The position numbers were made by a program, and so were the translations under genes. Under the pieces are notes generated by a model, which worked only from the letters and a program-made list of their open reading frames with translations, had not been told where the DNA came from and searched no databases. Positions 12,722-25,703 of a DNA stretch of 64,000 nucleotides are shown one piece after another. Within the stretch, counting starts at the first letter, position 1; each line of letters opens with the position of its first letter. The stretch lies in NCBI RefSeq assembly GCF_000002425.4, contig NC_037256.1:3175310-3239309 (forward strand). Direction: 5' to 3'. The stretch is from Physcomitrium patens (Eukaryota > Streptophyta > Bryopsida > Funariales > Funariaceae).

Positions 12722-14460
12722 ACAAACTTATAATTTTTTAAATCACATAATTATAAATATCTAATATAAATTATTATTTTTTTGAATATATCAAAAATAT
12801 TATTTTTAAAAAAAGAAAAAAATAATATCTTTTAAAAGAAACTTATTCTAAAACTCTACAACAAATAAAAATGAATTTCAACTATTAATTTATGATATTC
12901 ATTTAAAATAATAATTTCGGCTTATATACTATAGTTAACAATTTATACTAAAATTTTTAAAGTTTTTTATTTGTGAAATTTTAATTTTTATGTAATCAAT
13001 TTTGTATAATTTATTTTTATTTTTAAGAAAATTCTAAAAAAATAATATGTAATTTTCTTTAAATTAACATAAATATTTGATAAAAATATCTTTATATTTA
13101 ATTATATCTCGATAAATCTATATAATACTATATTACTATAAAATAGCTTTTCAAAGTATTTAATTTGAAATAATAATGTTTAAATTGTGAACACATTATA
13201 GGACATGTTTATATTAATTTTATATTTTTTTGCAAAATTATTACAACTGTAATAACATTTTTCAAGATATTTTAAAGTTTTAATCTAATTAATTAATATA
13301 ATTGGTTTTAGTAGGATTAAAATACGTCAATTTACTTACACAATCTATAAAATAATAATTCATATAAATATATTTAATAATTTAATAATAAGATTATTAG
13401 AAATTTTAATTGAAAAATAATATTCTCATGTATTTGAAGAAGTTACTAACTTTAAATTTGTAATACATGATTTAAATTGTTTTAGAAGTTGCAATTTTTA
13501 TTATGTGAAATCAAACACTTTTTTAACGTAATTGAAATTAAAGATAATATGGAAATAGAACAATATATATATTAAATAAAAAAATATAGTAAGAAGTATA
13601 ATTTTTAAAATATTTGCAATAGGATTGATATTTGACAAAGTTTCACTTGGAAATGGAAATACTAAATTCAGTGAACGAAAGCAAAAGCATGAAATGAAAA
13701 AGAAAAAAAAGAAAAGAAAAGAAAAAGGTAAAAATATGCTTCCTCGATGTGAAGCATGTGACCTTCCAGGGTAACTAAAATGAACACGTGACTATACATT
13801 TCATCCATTCATTTACACATTCATCCATCTACCTTCTCATCCAACACATTTAACACCTTTCACTGACGCCAAGCTCACACGGAAACAAGACCAATGATTA
13901 CCAGATTGACTCTCATCCCCAATCAATGTGCGAAACCCTTTTCACACTGGAATGTGGTTTACTTTGAATGAACAGTGTAATGCCTGATTGAGGATAACCG
14001 TAGTTATTGTGGATGAACGTGGTGATGAGTTTCGGGTTTCGAGGACCGAGGCGGAGTGGCTAGCAACTGGGAGATGAACTCGTCGCCCGTCCACCAAGAT
14101 GCCGATCACTCACGGCCCAGTGTATAATTTTGTCTGGAACTGGACCGTGTCATTCAAGGGAAATGATTTGAGAATAATGCAAGTCAAGGAATGCCTAGTC
14201 TCCGATTAGCCACAGAGTGGGTTCGAGCTGGAGATAGGCTTCGTGGCCTGCGATTTGGTGGGACTAAATGCATCGAGCATGACTGGCTGACTGATTGATC
14301 GCAGCTTTGCTACCTTTGTCAAAGATCCCCGAGCTTTGTTCTATTGAGCAAAGTTGCAGCGAGCTAGCTACCCCCACCCCCCAATCATGCTCCCTCTCCG
14401 CTCAATGCAGCAATCAGTCCCCTCATTGCCTAATGTTCTCCGTTATCTCCTTCGTTTAGC
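12720..14460. other. AT-rich spacer and promoter side of the membrane-protein gene
   Basis: 12720-13680 is very AT-rich with no gene. A purine-only tract of A and G lies at about 13696-13727. From about 13740 the composition becomes balanced, marking entry into the gene island; this stretch presumably holds the promoter of the gene starting at 15105. A pyrimidine-rich tract (TTTCTCTCTCTTTGTC, about 14469-14484) resembles a plant promoter Y-patch, but no TATA box was assigned. Confidence 0.5.
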
Positions 14461-14743
14461 ACATTCCGTTTCTCTCTCTTTGTCTTATGAGAGACGAGAT
14501 TAGATCGGGTATTGTGATGTGATGAGATGAGCTGAGATCGGACCTGGTGAGATCTCTGGTGGTGGTTTGGTTTTATGGCAACAAACAGGTTATAGTTGTC
14601 GATGATTATGATCTGCAGCTAGGGTGGAGAGGAGCGCTCCTGTGAAGGCTTGTTTTCGTTGCTTAGGTCAGGGTTGTGCGAGTTGCCGTGGGAACGATCA
14701 CAACGACGTCAAGTAGTTCTGTGTTATTTTTTGCCGCAATGTT

Positions 14744-14875
14744 ATGGCAGATCAGTTTGTTTGGATTGAGACGTACTCTCGCGGCCTTCTGAGAGTGGGA
14801 CCAATTGAGAACAGGGGGTCAGAATCAAGTGGCGTGTTAGCAGTTTTTGGTACTGTATTTTTAGGACTAGGGTAG
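14744..14875 (+). other. Possible 43-residue upstream ORF
   Basis: An ATG-started frame (begins MADQFVWIETYSRG, ends TVFLGLG) lies 230 bases upstream of the membrane-protein start codon and is closed by TAG. If the leader of that gene includes it, it could reduce translation of the main frame. The transcription start and any leader intron are unknown, and the frame shows no recognised domain, so it may be chance. Confidence 0.3.
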
Positions 14876-15104
14876 CGCTGCAGTATGATTTGACTTGGTC
14901 GAAGCAGGAGAGAGTCTTCAAGGAGACACATAGCTTCCACAATTTTGGAGTCAGTTCCTAAATTCAGATCTGTTGAACAAATTCTAGTGAGAAACGCAAC
15001 CTCATTGGAAAAAATTACGGTGACTCTTTCGGCTGAAATTGGTCACAATCTTCCAAGTTTGAATTCGGATTAGATAATCACCTACAGAGTTCAGAGTTAA
15101 GACG

Positions 15105-16244
15105 ATGGATCGGCAGCATGAGCCCAGGGCACTGGACTTTGGGAAGCTCAACGATATGGAAGCTCAAGAATATGACGAGGAGGCAGCTCTCCTTGACTAC
15201 ATCTCTGCTCGTCAAAAGCAAACCATTGTGGAAAGTGCTCGTTGGACTGGATACTCTGAAACCCACCCCATTATGCAGGTTTTGGACATAATGCGAGAAT
15301 CCACAACGATTCTCCGAAAACACAGCAGTATTCTTCTTGTCATGGGATTAATTTTCGCAGTCCCACTGTCGATACTACTCCTTTCAGATGTACCGCTCCT
15401 ATTTCCGGTAATGGATGATTTTGTCAGACTGATGCAACTCGCTGCGGAGCAAAGGTTCGGCCAAAAGTCGCACCGAACTGGGTACAGGAGACTGGCCGAA
15501 ATTGTGATGTCCAATGTGGTGGACATCCCACTCTCGGCGTTATTCTCCCCACTCCTCAAAGCAGGAGTGGCTTACGTCGTGGCCTCCACCTACATTCGTA
15601 AGAGAGTAACGTTGACGGAAGTTCTAGAAATCATGCAAAAAATTGGGGTTCTCCTGGTGCAGACCTTCCTGTGGACTTGCTCGGTGTATTTAACCTTCAG
15701 CTCCATGTTTGCCGCACTGTTGTGGCTTGCTTCAAGGATCAGCAAAGCCTCCACCATCTTCACCAACGCGAGTCTCTTGGCAGTTGTCTTCGTTGGACTG
15801 ACTCTGGTTGTGGGATTAGCATTTGTGAATGTCATGTGTAATCTTGCCTATGTTGTGACTATTCTAGAAGGAGCTCATGCGAGACAAGCTCTTGTGCAAA
15901 GCATTCGACTTCTCAAAGGAAAGTTCCAGGTGTCGCTGCTACTCTTTCTGATCACTAATGTAAACGCCGCTCTGCTAGACATCCTGTTTGAGTTTCACAT
16001 TATTCAGAACGCTGATGCATCACTCGGGCACGAGAAGTATTGGGAGGCGCCATTGCTCGTAAGCATGCACTCGTTTGTACACCTCTTCGACGCCATTATG
16101 GTTTGCGTCTTGTATTACATATGCAAGGGGTCTGAAATAGAGAGTGGGGGGCTTCACTGTGTTCCAGATCATCATTCTAGACCTAATGATCTGACAGAGG
16201 CGAGGTCACCCGTCACAGTTAGATCACCCTTCGCAGTTCGCTGA
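15105..16244 (+). CDS. Intronless multi-pass membrane protein, plant-specific family
   Basis: A 379-residue protein without introns. A charged, acidic N-terminus of about 70 residues (EAQEYDEEAALLDY) is followed by about six hydrophobic segments near residues 75-94, 143-163, 179-207, 222-252, 275-296 and 315-341, then a hydrophilic tail of about 38 residues with repeated SPxxVR. The layout, with an ESTTILRKHSSILL lead-in to the first segment, a VMCNLAYVVTILEG segment and a SIRLLKGK box at 266-273, resembles plant single-exon transmembrane proteins annotated as polyadenylate-binding-protein-binding or simply transmembrane protein. Their biochemical role is not established. There is no signal peptide; the site is likely an endomembrane. 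The start is the first in-frame ATG after a long leader. Codon use and base composition match the other host genes. Confidence 0.82.
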   Translation: MDRQHEPRALDFGKLNDMEAQEYDEEAALLDYISARQKQTIVESARWTGYSETHPIMQVLDIMRESTTILRKHSSILLVMGLIFAVPLSILLLSDVPLLFPVMDDFVRLMQLAAEQRFGQKSHRTGYRRLAEIVMSNVVDIPLSALFSPLLKAGVAYVVASTYIRKRVTLTEVLEIMQKIGVLLVQTFLWTCSVYLTFSSMFAALLWLASRISKASTIFTNASLLAVVFVGLTLVVGLAFVNVMCNLAYVVTILEGAHARQALVQSIRLLKGKFQVSLLLFLITNVNAALLDILFEFHIIQNADASLGHEKYWEAPLLVSMHSFVHLFDAIMVCVLYYICKGSEIESGGLHCVPDHHSRPNDLTEARSPVTVRSPFAVR

Positions 16245-17430
16245 GCCGATCCTGCACATATATTTGTACATTTCTCTGTAACTGGTCAATTTGACATCAA
16301 TTGGGTTGCGCACGCGGAAACAACCCGCACCCTATTTCCCACTCCTTTTCTGCCATCATACTGTTCCATTGCACAAGCTCACCTTCAAATCCATGATCTC
16401 ATCCTTGATTATGGAGTTGCAATGTCTACCAACCTTCCGTTCATCGCAGAATGGTGTGTAAATCTATTTTCTTTACACTCGGCCACACCTGACACTCACA
16501 GCCATTTGGACATCGGCTATGCAAAAATGCAAAGTAGTAGCTAAAGTTCGAAACATAAACCCAACGCGTAGTATTTCCATGGGAGCTCAACCTGAGAAGC
16601 TGTAGATATTGACAGTTTCACCAATCCCTAACCCTAGCTTCTATCATGGGTTGGGCGGAATGGCACTTCGGAAGGGAGTTCCTACCGACGGTACTAAATG
16701 CGAGCGTCACACTGCAGATCGACGGCTATTCTCGGCGGAGTTGAGGATGAGAAAACCACATAGACCACGTCAAGCAACCTTCGGCACATAAATGAAGGGT
16801 GCCCACAATTTATAAAAGCGAAGTCTTCGCAATGGACCATAATTACGGCCTCGAAGGTCTCTCAGATTCGTCGCAATGCTGTATGACGTGAATTTCCAAG
16901 GGTAGCTGAGAATTGCGAAGACCCAAGTCAAGATTCAGAAACCCACCGGAGAAGGTGAGGCCGCGGAGCCACAGCAGGAAGCCCGCAAATCGAGTCACGG
17001 AGAGTCGTCCTTGCCGCAGCTGTGTGGCTCTTCGTTCATTCGTGGCTTTGCCTTTTTATTTACTTTTTTCGATAAAGAAAAGGTTCTTCAATTACTTAAA
17101 AAAGAATACAGGCTACGAAGTGTTGGTGAGTATATGATTTGATATTGACAACGGAAAGTTTTTATCGTGCTCAGATTGAATGAAAAAAAATAATTAAATA
17201 AATAAAAATGCTTTGTTCAGTACTTGAATGGTTTTGTCGAGATGTGGAAGTTGTTATAACTCATAATGTTGACATGCTTCTAGAAAAAAATCAACTGGTT
17301 GAAAATTAACCCTTTTACTCCTCTATATTTCATTTTTAAACTATAATATACATAATAAAAAATATACTTCCAAGTTTCATATTACAATAATATATATTTT
17401 TTGTGGAAGCTAGGATGCCTTGACAAAAGG
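16245..17430. other. 3' flank with a promoter-like remnant
   Basis: 16245 to about 16500 is probably the 3' untranslated region of the membrane-protein gene. Further on, balanced-composition sequence continues to about 17060 and contains TATAAAAG (16811-16818) directly followed by a 13-base palindrome, but no recognisable protein follows before the AT-rich retroelement-bearing DNA begins at about 17060. It may be the promoter of a gene cut away from its body. Confidence 0.4.
16811..16830 (+). promoter_or_regulatory. TATA-like box followed by a palindrome
   Basis: TATAAAAG at 16811-16818 shares its last base with the perfect 13-base palindrome GCGAAGTCTTCGC (16818-16830). GCGAAGAC appears again near 16914. 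Downstream frames are short and unrecognised, so promoter activity is a guess. Confidence 0.3.
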
Positions 17431-18628
17431 CTAGGATGCTCCGCCTAAGAAGGCCACCAGAAGGAAGAACCCTTCCAAGAGAGTTGTTGGGTCTCCAAGT
17501 GGGAGAGCCGGTATGTTAGAAGGAAAAGCGGGCACCCAAGACAATGGTGTCCAGAATGAAGAGACCCAAGGGGTTCGAATAACTCGAGTGGAGTTGTCGA
17601 AGAAGCACCACGCAAAGAGGATACTCAAAAGTTAAGTTCTTCCTCCTCAAGTAGAGAAAGTGAAGCCACAAAATCTGGAGAGAGTGAGAAAAGGAATCTA
17701 AGCAAAAGCAAGGAACCTTTGAAAAGGAAGCAAGGCAACTCTTTAAGAGAAGAGCCAATCAATCAAGTCCAAAGTTCAAGAGCAGACATCAAGGTCACCT
17801 TGTCCTTCACGGAACTTATGAAGTTAGTAAGGTCGGAAGTAGCAAGTGACAGGAAGCGGTGGATGGACGAAAAGGAAGTTGAAAGGGGTACCTTAACTAA
17901 GGTTTTTGCTCCCTAGAAATGGAGTGATGTGGAGGAAAGGAGACCCATGAGGTAATTCCTCGAAGAAGTGGAAGTTTGGTTTGAAGCCATAGACATCGAA
18001 GGAGCAAGGAGAATCAAAACCTTGACAACCTTGCTTGAAAGCACTGCCTTAGAGTGGTACTTAGCAGAGAAGAACAAGACACTAGACGGAATAGAGAAGA
18101 CATGGGAGGAAGTAAAGGAAATGTTGATGGCATGTTTCATGCCAAGGCATCAACATTTCTTAGATGGAATTGCCATGATCCACTTGAAACAGGGTGTGGA
18201 AAAAGGTTCCTTCAAAAATTGTGCTCGAGAGTTTCAAGCCAAAATGGTGTCTTGTAAAAGAATGAATGAGTATGCAAAGTAAGTGTGTTTCTATGCGAGT
18301 CTTGAAGAGGCCAGTAGGCACAAATACTTTGAAAGAGAGTCGGTTCTTGAGACCTTAAAAAAAGCTTTGGCCTTGGTTGATCAACTCATGGTGGAGAGCT
18401 CCGCAAGTGGAATTAGTCATGGAAGTTGGAAGAAAAAGGTTTCTTAGCCAAAGAAGTCCAAACAAGATAAGGACAAAAACTTCAAAAGGAAGTTTGAGTC
18501 AGACATTCACAAGGCTTAGAGAGATTGAGGAAGCAAGGAGAAAAAGTCCCGCCATGATAATGATATTTGCTATAGGTGCCAATAAAGTGGTCAACTGGCT
18601 AAGGATTGCTCCGGCAACTCCGAAACCA

Positions 18629-18633
18629 TGTCA
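18629..18633. repeat. Target-site duplication of element B (GTCAT), left
   Basis: GTCAT lies immediately before the left LTR of B and is repeated at 26262-26266 immediately after the right LTR. Confidence 0.9.
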
Positions 18634-19191
18634 TTCTTAAGGACAAGAACATGATAAAGATAAATAAACAAGTGAAACTTTTTTCATAGAAAGATGACAA
18701 AATAGAAATAACTTGATATATATATTAAGAAAGAAACTAGAATGGCTATTGCCAAAAGTCAAGAAAACTAGAGATCCTTGAAACTAGATTGGAAGCAAGA
18801 AAAGAGTGACAAGAGTGAAGAAAGCTTCACTCTTGTCTCTATATATACTATCTAACTAGGGGCTACGTGGCAATGTTCTATAAGACCTCCAATATGTGTT
18901 GACTTTGTAGGATACATGCCTTGACTTACAAGGCAAGTTTTTCTATGTGTGGGCCACATAATTAGCTTGGTCTTCAAGCTAATAACATGTGTGGCACATG
19001 GCAAACTTGTTGACCACGTTTCTAATCCAAAAAGCCAATTAAAGACACCTATGAAGTCAAAGCAGCATCTATGGAGCTTCTAGGAAGCTTTCATATCAAA
19101 TACTATAGAATTAAATTACATTTATTTGCTTTTATTTACTTCTACCTATTTATACATGTAATTACTGGCTTACATGAGTATGTTCGTGACA
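18634..19191 (-). repeat. 3' LTR of element B
   Basis: Aligns end to end with 25704-26261 and ends GTTCGTGACA. It is adjacent to the polypurine tract of the minus-strand element. Confidence 0.93.
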
Positions 19192-19288
19192 TTACCCCCC
19201 TTCTAGAGACGATCCCACGAGAAGCGGTCATCATATGTTGAGGAGATCTATGATGCAACAAATTATATTCGCCACATACTTTGATCTT

Positions 19289-19653
19289 TATTCTCTTTGA
19301 ACATATTTGATAGGGCCTCTCAACGATCGGTAGTATTTCATACCAAGGCAGGAAGACCACCCAATTATTTGATCATTGTTGAGGCCTTCATAACTTCCTT
19401 CAAATAAAACATTTGGAACACCATCAGGAGTTGTTCCTACCTCTAGTAAAATCACCAAACATCGGGAGTCCCTTCTAAGATTGTGATACCTAATGCATTG
19501 TATTTTGCCATCTATTCGAGGAAGAACATGTCGTTCTTGAAGATCTTCATCTCGATTGTGTCGTCTTGAAGATTGTGACAATTGTAATGTCTCGTCTAGC
19601 AAGTCAACAAATGAAGGCTCTTGAGTCAAATCCGCTAGATGTTGGTTCTCCAT
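19289..19653 (-). other. Extra frame downstream of the chromodomain in element B
   Basis: A 121-residue open frame between the chromodomain and the 3' LTR. It is hydrophilic, with many acidic and basic residues and segments such as RDEDLQERHVLPRIDGKIQC. I do not recognise a domain. Related nucleotide sequence occurs at the same place in element D (about 59640-60070), which suggests it belongs to the family rather than being a chance frame. Its first ATG may not be its true start. Confidence 0.45.
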
Positions 19654-21181
19654 TTCTTGAGCATCACAACTACAAAGAAGCTACAAACAAGGATTGAAAG
19701 TAAAATGTTATCTTGCCTAGATCTTTTTTTTTTTGTAAGGAAGGTTTTCATCTTAATTTTGATGGATGTTGTGGATGAAAAGTCTCCACCGCCTTTGCTG
19801 CATTTACAAGATTCTTTACTGGCTCCCATGTGTGTTCACTAATATCATATCTGCGCCAATGGACAAGATATTCTAATTTATTTCGACGCTACCTTGAATC
19901 TAAGACTTCTTCCATTTCAAATTCTTCATTATTATCTACTTTTATAAGAGGAGGTAGAGCTTGTCTTTTTTTTGGTATGTCTCCTATCTTGTATAGTTCA
20001 AGAAGAGACATGTGGAATACTAGATGGATTTTCATTGACTCCAATAGATGTAAACAATATGCAAATCGATTGATTTGTGTAGAAATAGAAAATGGTCCAA
20101 GCCTCCAATAGTCCAACTTGTCACAAGGACGAGTGGTCTTGATATTGCGATGAAGTAACCATACCTTATCACCCATGTGGAATGGTGGTTGTTCCTTTCG
20201 ATAAACATCTGTTTTGACCTTTTGTTGTTCTTGAGCTTCTTTTAATTGTGCCTTCATCGTTGCATGTAGCTCTGACAAATGAATTGCCAAATCTTTCATA
20301 CTAGGATTATCAACTTTTGAAAAGTCAAAAGTATCAAGTCATAGATGATAACCATAATTAGCAAAGAAAGGTGTTTGTTTTGTAGGAAAATATACCGTAT
20401 TATTGTAAGCAAACTCTGCCAATGGCAAAAGAATTGTCCAATCATCTTGTTGGTAGTTAAAGGTACATCTTAAATACTGCTCCAGAACTTGATTAACATG
20501 CTTCGTTTGTCCATTAGTTTGAGGATGGAATGCCGAAGATTGGATTATATCCACTTTTAGAATCTTGAAAAGAGTCCGCCAAAATCTTGATATAAATTGA
20601 GTTCTTTTATCTGATATAATATCCTTTTATAATCCATGATAGCGATAGATATTGTGAAGAAAGAGCTTAGTTGTTTCTTCACTTGTGATAGATTTTGTAC
20701 ATGGTACAAAATGTGCCATCTTGGTAAAACGATCTACTATCACGAATATAGAGTCATAAGAACCTGAGATTAGAAGATCCGTGATAAAATCCATAGAAAT
20801 AGAAGACCATGGTTGTTCTGGAATGGATAATGGCTGAAAAAGTCCATAAAGTTGATGACGAGGAGTTTTTGATCTTGAGCAAATATCACAATATTGTACA
20901 AAATCTTTGACTGCTTTCTACATTTGTGGCCACCAAAAGTCCCTGGATATTAGTTCCAAAGTTTTATTATACCTAAAATGTCTTACTACTGGGAAGTCAT
21001 GACAAGCTTGAAGAATACGTAATCGAGCTTCACCTTCTAGAACATATAGGCGTCCCTCAAAATATAGTAGATTCTTCTTGAATTCAAACTTAGAAGTATC
21101 ATGAGACTTTGAAGGATTTCTCTTCATATCACGATGTCGGGATAGAGAGGTTTTGCCTCAAGAAAGCGTTGGGCTTCTGGT

Positions 21182-22387
21182 TGTCACTAATTGCTCAATC
21201 AAGCTTAAAATAAGGAAACTCTAAATTCATATATATAAGTTCTCTTTTTGGGAAAATTACACCAAATACTTAGGTCTTAAATAACCAACAACACCCAAAA
21301 TATATTAGAAGTATTCTAAGACCTTGTATATCCTTATATGGAAATTCTCCTGAACCTCAACACCTCATAACTCTTGATCCAACCGTCCAAATAAGTTCAA
21401 AATTTACATGAATTACTGATATGTTATTGTTAATTTTTACAACAAATTTCAACCGCAAATTCGTTGCGGATCTTGAGATATCTTCAAAACCCTAATAGTC
21501 GCTTCAAACCCTAATCTTTATATACCCGCGCGCAATTTTCTTCATATCTCACAAACCATAAGTCTAAATGCCACGAAACTTGTATAGATAGCTTTTTAAC
21601 ACAAATTTTTACATTCTGTCAAAGTTTGAGCCAAAATTTCGTTCGAAAACTCAAGTTATGGCTCCTAACACTACTTTGAACAAAACCGCTCACTTACTGC
21701 CTTTGATTTGAATGCACTGTCTTTAACTCCCTATAACTCCTTCACATAAACTCCAAATGCAAAATTTCCTCCACAAAAAATGTATGTCTTGAAGTTGCCC
21801 TTTCAGCCGCACCTTTTGATCTCCAAAAGCTTCCGTAAGACTCCTCTTAAACTCAAAAGAGTAACAGTAGGTCTCAAATTGATACCTTAACTTCAAACGG
21901 CTATAACTTATTCACCCTAACTCCAAACCCTATAAAATTTGCACAAAAATTGTAGCCAAAATCCTAAGCTTTACAACCCTTGCCTCTGATTTCCTAATGG
22001 CCTCTTTGAAGTCGCCGAAACCCTTATCAAGGTCGCGGGCAGCCTCCTAAAAGCCCATTGGGCATGGATTTCGACCAATGGGGATGAAGATCCTTATTTC
22101 TACCTTCATCCAACCATGCCTTGGTTTCATCCCTCCCAATTAACCTCCTATTATTTTAAATCTTCATCTTTAGGCCCCTATCTCTTCTCAAGCCTTCATA
22201 CTTAACATTAAGGTTCTATAACTTTTATATACTATAATCAAACTAAGTAAGGAAAAAAAAATAAAGTTTTTTTCATACCAACTCTTTTTAATTTAATCTA
22301 TTATCCACTCTAACATACATTTAGATTTATTAACATTTAATGTGTTCTAAATAATTTTTACATACTATAAGCATTTACACTATGACA
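21182..22387 (-). mobile_element. Diverged family X relative inside element B
   Basis: About 1.2 kb bounded by TGTCACTAATTG and CACTATGACA, between the RNase H and integrase parts of B. In reverse orientation its sequence follows the family X plan: the complements of a 'gagttatgaggtgttg' region, repeated 'caaaccctaat' stretches, and a 'gggctt..aggaggctgcc' block near 22035-22060. It is clearly more diverged than the 28001 and 37659 pair. No coding content was seen. Confidence 0.6.
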
Positions 22388-25300
22388 ACGAATAAGAAGA
22401 TCAGAAGACATACTTGACTAAACTTGCTTAATGAAAGTTGAATCAACAGTTAGTATTGATTTCATTGCTTGAAAATGAAGTTACTTTTGCTTCAAGAGAA
22501 TTGTTCGTTGTTGATCAAAAGCAGCATCTCTTTCCTTTGGTGCAAGATAAGATTATCTAGAGAGTGCATCTAACAAACCTTGTTGTTTTCTTGGTCGATA
22601 AGTGATCTTGAATTTGAATCTTGACAAAGACATATTCCATCGGGCTTGGCAATGATTCAAAACATGTCTTGATATAAAATATTCAAGGTTCTTGTAATTT
22701 ATATATATTGTGACTAGGCTAGAAGCACCTTCTAGATAATGGCGCCATTCTTGAAACGAATCCACGATAGCAAGAAGTTCTTTATCGTAGATTTCGTAGT
22801 TGATCTCGATTGCTGAAAATTTTTTAGAATGAAAAGTTTATCATCAGTTCCCATTTGTGACAATACGGCATCCAAAACAAAGTCTGATGCATCTATTTCC
22901 ATAAGAATGGCTTAGAAAAATCGACGCTATATAAGTTTGGTGCAGAAACAAAGGCTGTCTTCAAAGCTTCAAATGCTACTACTGCTTCTTAATTCCATTG
23001 AAGTTTGTCTTTACAAGTCAAACGTGTAAGTGGAGCTACAACTTGAGAGAAGTCTCTGATGAAGATTTGATAGTAGTTGGCAAATCCCAAAAAGCATTGG
23101 ACATCTCTTACCATTTTTGGGATCTTCCAATCCATAATAGTTTGAACTATTTAGGATCCATCATAAGTCCATCATTTGAAATGATGTATCTTAAGAAGTC
23201 GACTTGAGTAGTGTGAAATATACACTTTTCTATCTTAGTATAGAATCTTGCATCTCTTAATTTTTATAATACTAGGCAAACATGAAGTTCATATTCTTTT
23301 TGATTTTTAGAATAGATTAAAATGTCGTCTAGGTAACACACAAAAAAATCATCTAAAAACTCCCAACAAACATCATTGATTAGATGTTGGAATACTGCTG
23401 GTGCATTTGTAAGTCCAAAAGGCATGACATTGTATTCAAAATATCCATACCTTGTTTGAAACGTAGTCTTCTATTTATCTCCTTCTTTGATGCATACCAA
23501 ATTGTATGCTCCCTGTAGATCTATTTTTCTATAGATCTTAGCTTGATTTAACTGATCAAGAAGTTTAGATATCAAAGGTAGCGGGTACCTATTTTTGATA
23601 GTGATTATGTTGAGTCCTCGATAATCAACACATATCCGCAATGATCCATCTTTTTTCTTCACAAATAAAATTAAAGCTCTTGCTGGAGATTTGGAATGGC
23701 ATATGAAGTTCTTGGCCAAGTTTTCTTCAATATATTCCTTGAGTTTAGCCAACTCATTTTGAGATAAATTATAGATTGGTCCGAATGGCAGTTGTGCTCC
23801 TTCCTGAAGGTCAATTGAGTAGTCATAGGAATGATATTCTGGAAGAGTATCCGTATTCTTTTTTCTCCAGTATATCTTAAAAATCTTGATGTTGGCTTGG
23901 AATGCCACTTGAAGTCTTTCCACCAATAAAAATAGATGTGGCATAAATGACACAAGGTAATTCTTTTTTTGCAGCATGCAAGAAAGCACTTGCACCTACA
24001 AATATAGGTTTAATTATACTAGACTTATGACTTTCTACTTGATTAACTACACTTTTAGTTATACTTTCAAAAAACCCAAGACTACGAGAAGTTCAACCTA
24101 TTTTAGGGTTATATTTTTTTAGCCATGATAAACCTAAAATGATTGGATTAGAAGGGGATCTAATGATATTAAATATTATAAAGCTACTATGACCATTAGT
24201 TGCTATTTCTATAAGAAGGATTTTATGAGTAATATCTCTTGAAGACAACAGACGACCATCTATGACTTCTACATGAACAAGTTTAGTTTTCTTTACTAAA
24301 AATATGCTATGTCTTTTTGCAAATTTTTTATCTAAAAAACATGTTGAGGCTCTTGAATCTAGCAAGGCAGAGGCTTTGAGATGTTTAGGTCCTAGAATAA
24401 TATTTATTGTAAAACATGGAGAGGGTTCTGAAGAGAGGATAGGACCTTCACTAGGCGTTGTACAAGATTCCAACCACACGATCTCTATTATAGCTGGACA
24501 AATTTATTTTCTGACATGCTATCTTTTTTGATCACAGTACTCCTCATTTTATGGTTGCGTTGCTTCTTTGGACAATGTTGAGCATTATGCTTAGGTTCTC
24601 TAAAATATAAGCACAATCCTTCTTGACGACGATGAGTCTTTTCTAGCTCAATAAGAGGTTTGAAACGTACTACATTAATTTACACATCTTCTACTTCTAA
24701 ATGTATGTATTGAAGAGGTGTTGGTATTGCCATTGAATTATAGTAACGTTGAGGTCCACTTGTATGGTTCTCAGATCGGAATTCAAAAAGATAATTTTCG
24801 CACTTCATAGCAAAGTTAATTGCTTGACTCAATATTTGAGGATTAGGTAAGTTGAGCATTAATTTTTTATCTCATATTGTAATCCATAGAAAAATTGGTT
24901 AATAAGTGCAGTATCATCCCACTTGATATCAATTGGAAGTTGTCAAAATTGTGAAGCATACAACATTATTGGTCAATTTCCTTGTCATAGAATACGGATC
25001 TTATTGGTTGCAACATGAATTACATCATGTTCTCCATACATGGATCGAAACTCTGCCAAAAAAGCCTTTAGATTATCCAATATTAGATCTCATCGTTCAA
25101 GAAAAGATGAAAATCATGATAATGTTGAAACTGAAAGAAGCGTATCAATGAATCTAACTTGTGATCTCGGATTTAGATAGCTTTGGGTTTGAAGTTCAAT
25201 CACAAATTACACTTGATTGATAAATCCTCGAAACCTGGATCTAGTACCATTAAACTTCTCAAGTAGAAAAATTCTTGGTTCATTAATACTAGAAGGGCAT

Positions 25301-25703
25301 TCTACCATAGGAGTATGGACATGATTTGGTGTAGATGTTGATGCAACTCCAATCATTTCTATATCATCACTTCCTGCCAATCTTGTTGCTCCTTGTGGTG
25401 GTAAATTGAGTTGATGCATCGTAAGAATTAATTCCTTCAATTGCTCTTACATTTGTGCCATTGCACTCTTCATTTTAGCAAGTTCTATCATGATAACATT
25501 TTAAAAAGAGAAGATGTCTAATATCGCTCAAGACAAATAGAAGAGAGGACTTGAGAATAAAGAAAATACTAAGGACAATATCAATTTAGAAGAGGATAAT
25601 CCGTAACTTCTAATATGCTTGTATCTTATCAAGAAAAAGGGGTAATCTACTCTTAATCAAGATTAGACAAAGCTTTGATATTATAGATGTACTCTTATCA
25701 ATC

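Noticed and set aside
15212-15559. A 115-codon minus-strand frame
   Set aside because: It is antisense to the membrane-protein coding sequence and has no domain of its own.
16913-17137. A 74-codon plus-strand frame downstream of the TATA-like box
   Set aside because: No domain is visible, it is Arg-rich by composition and it runs into AT-rich DNA; not strong enough to call a gene.
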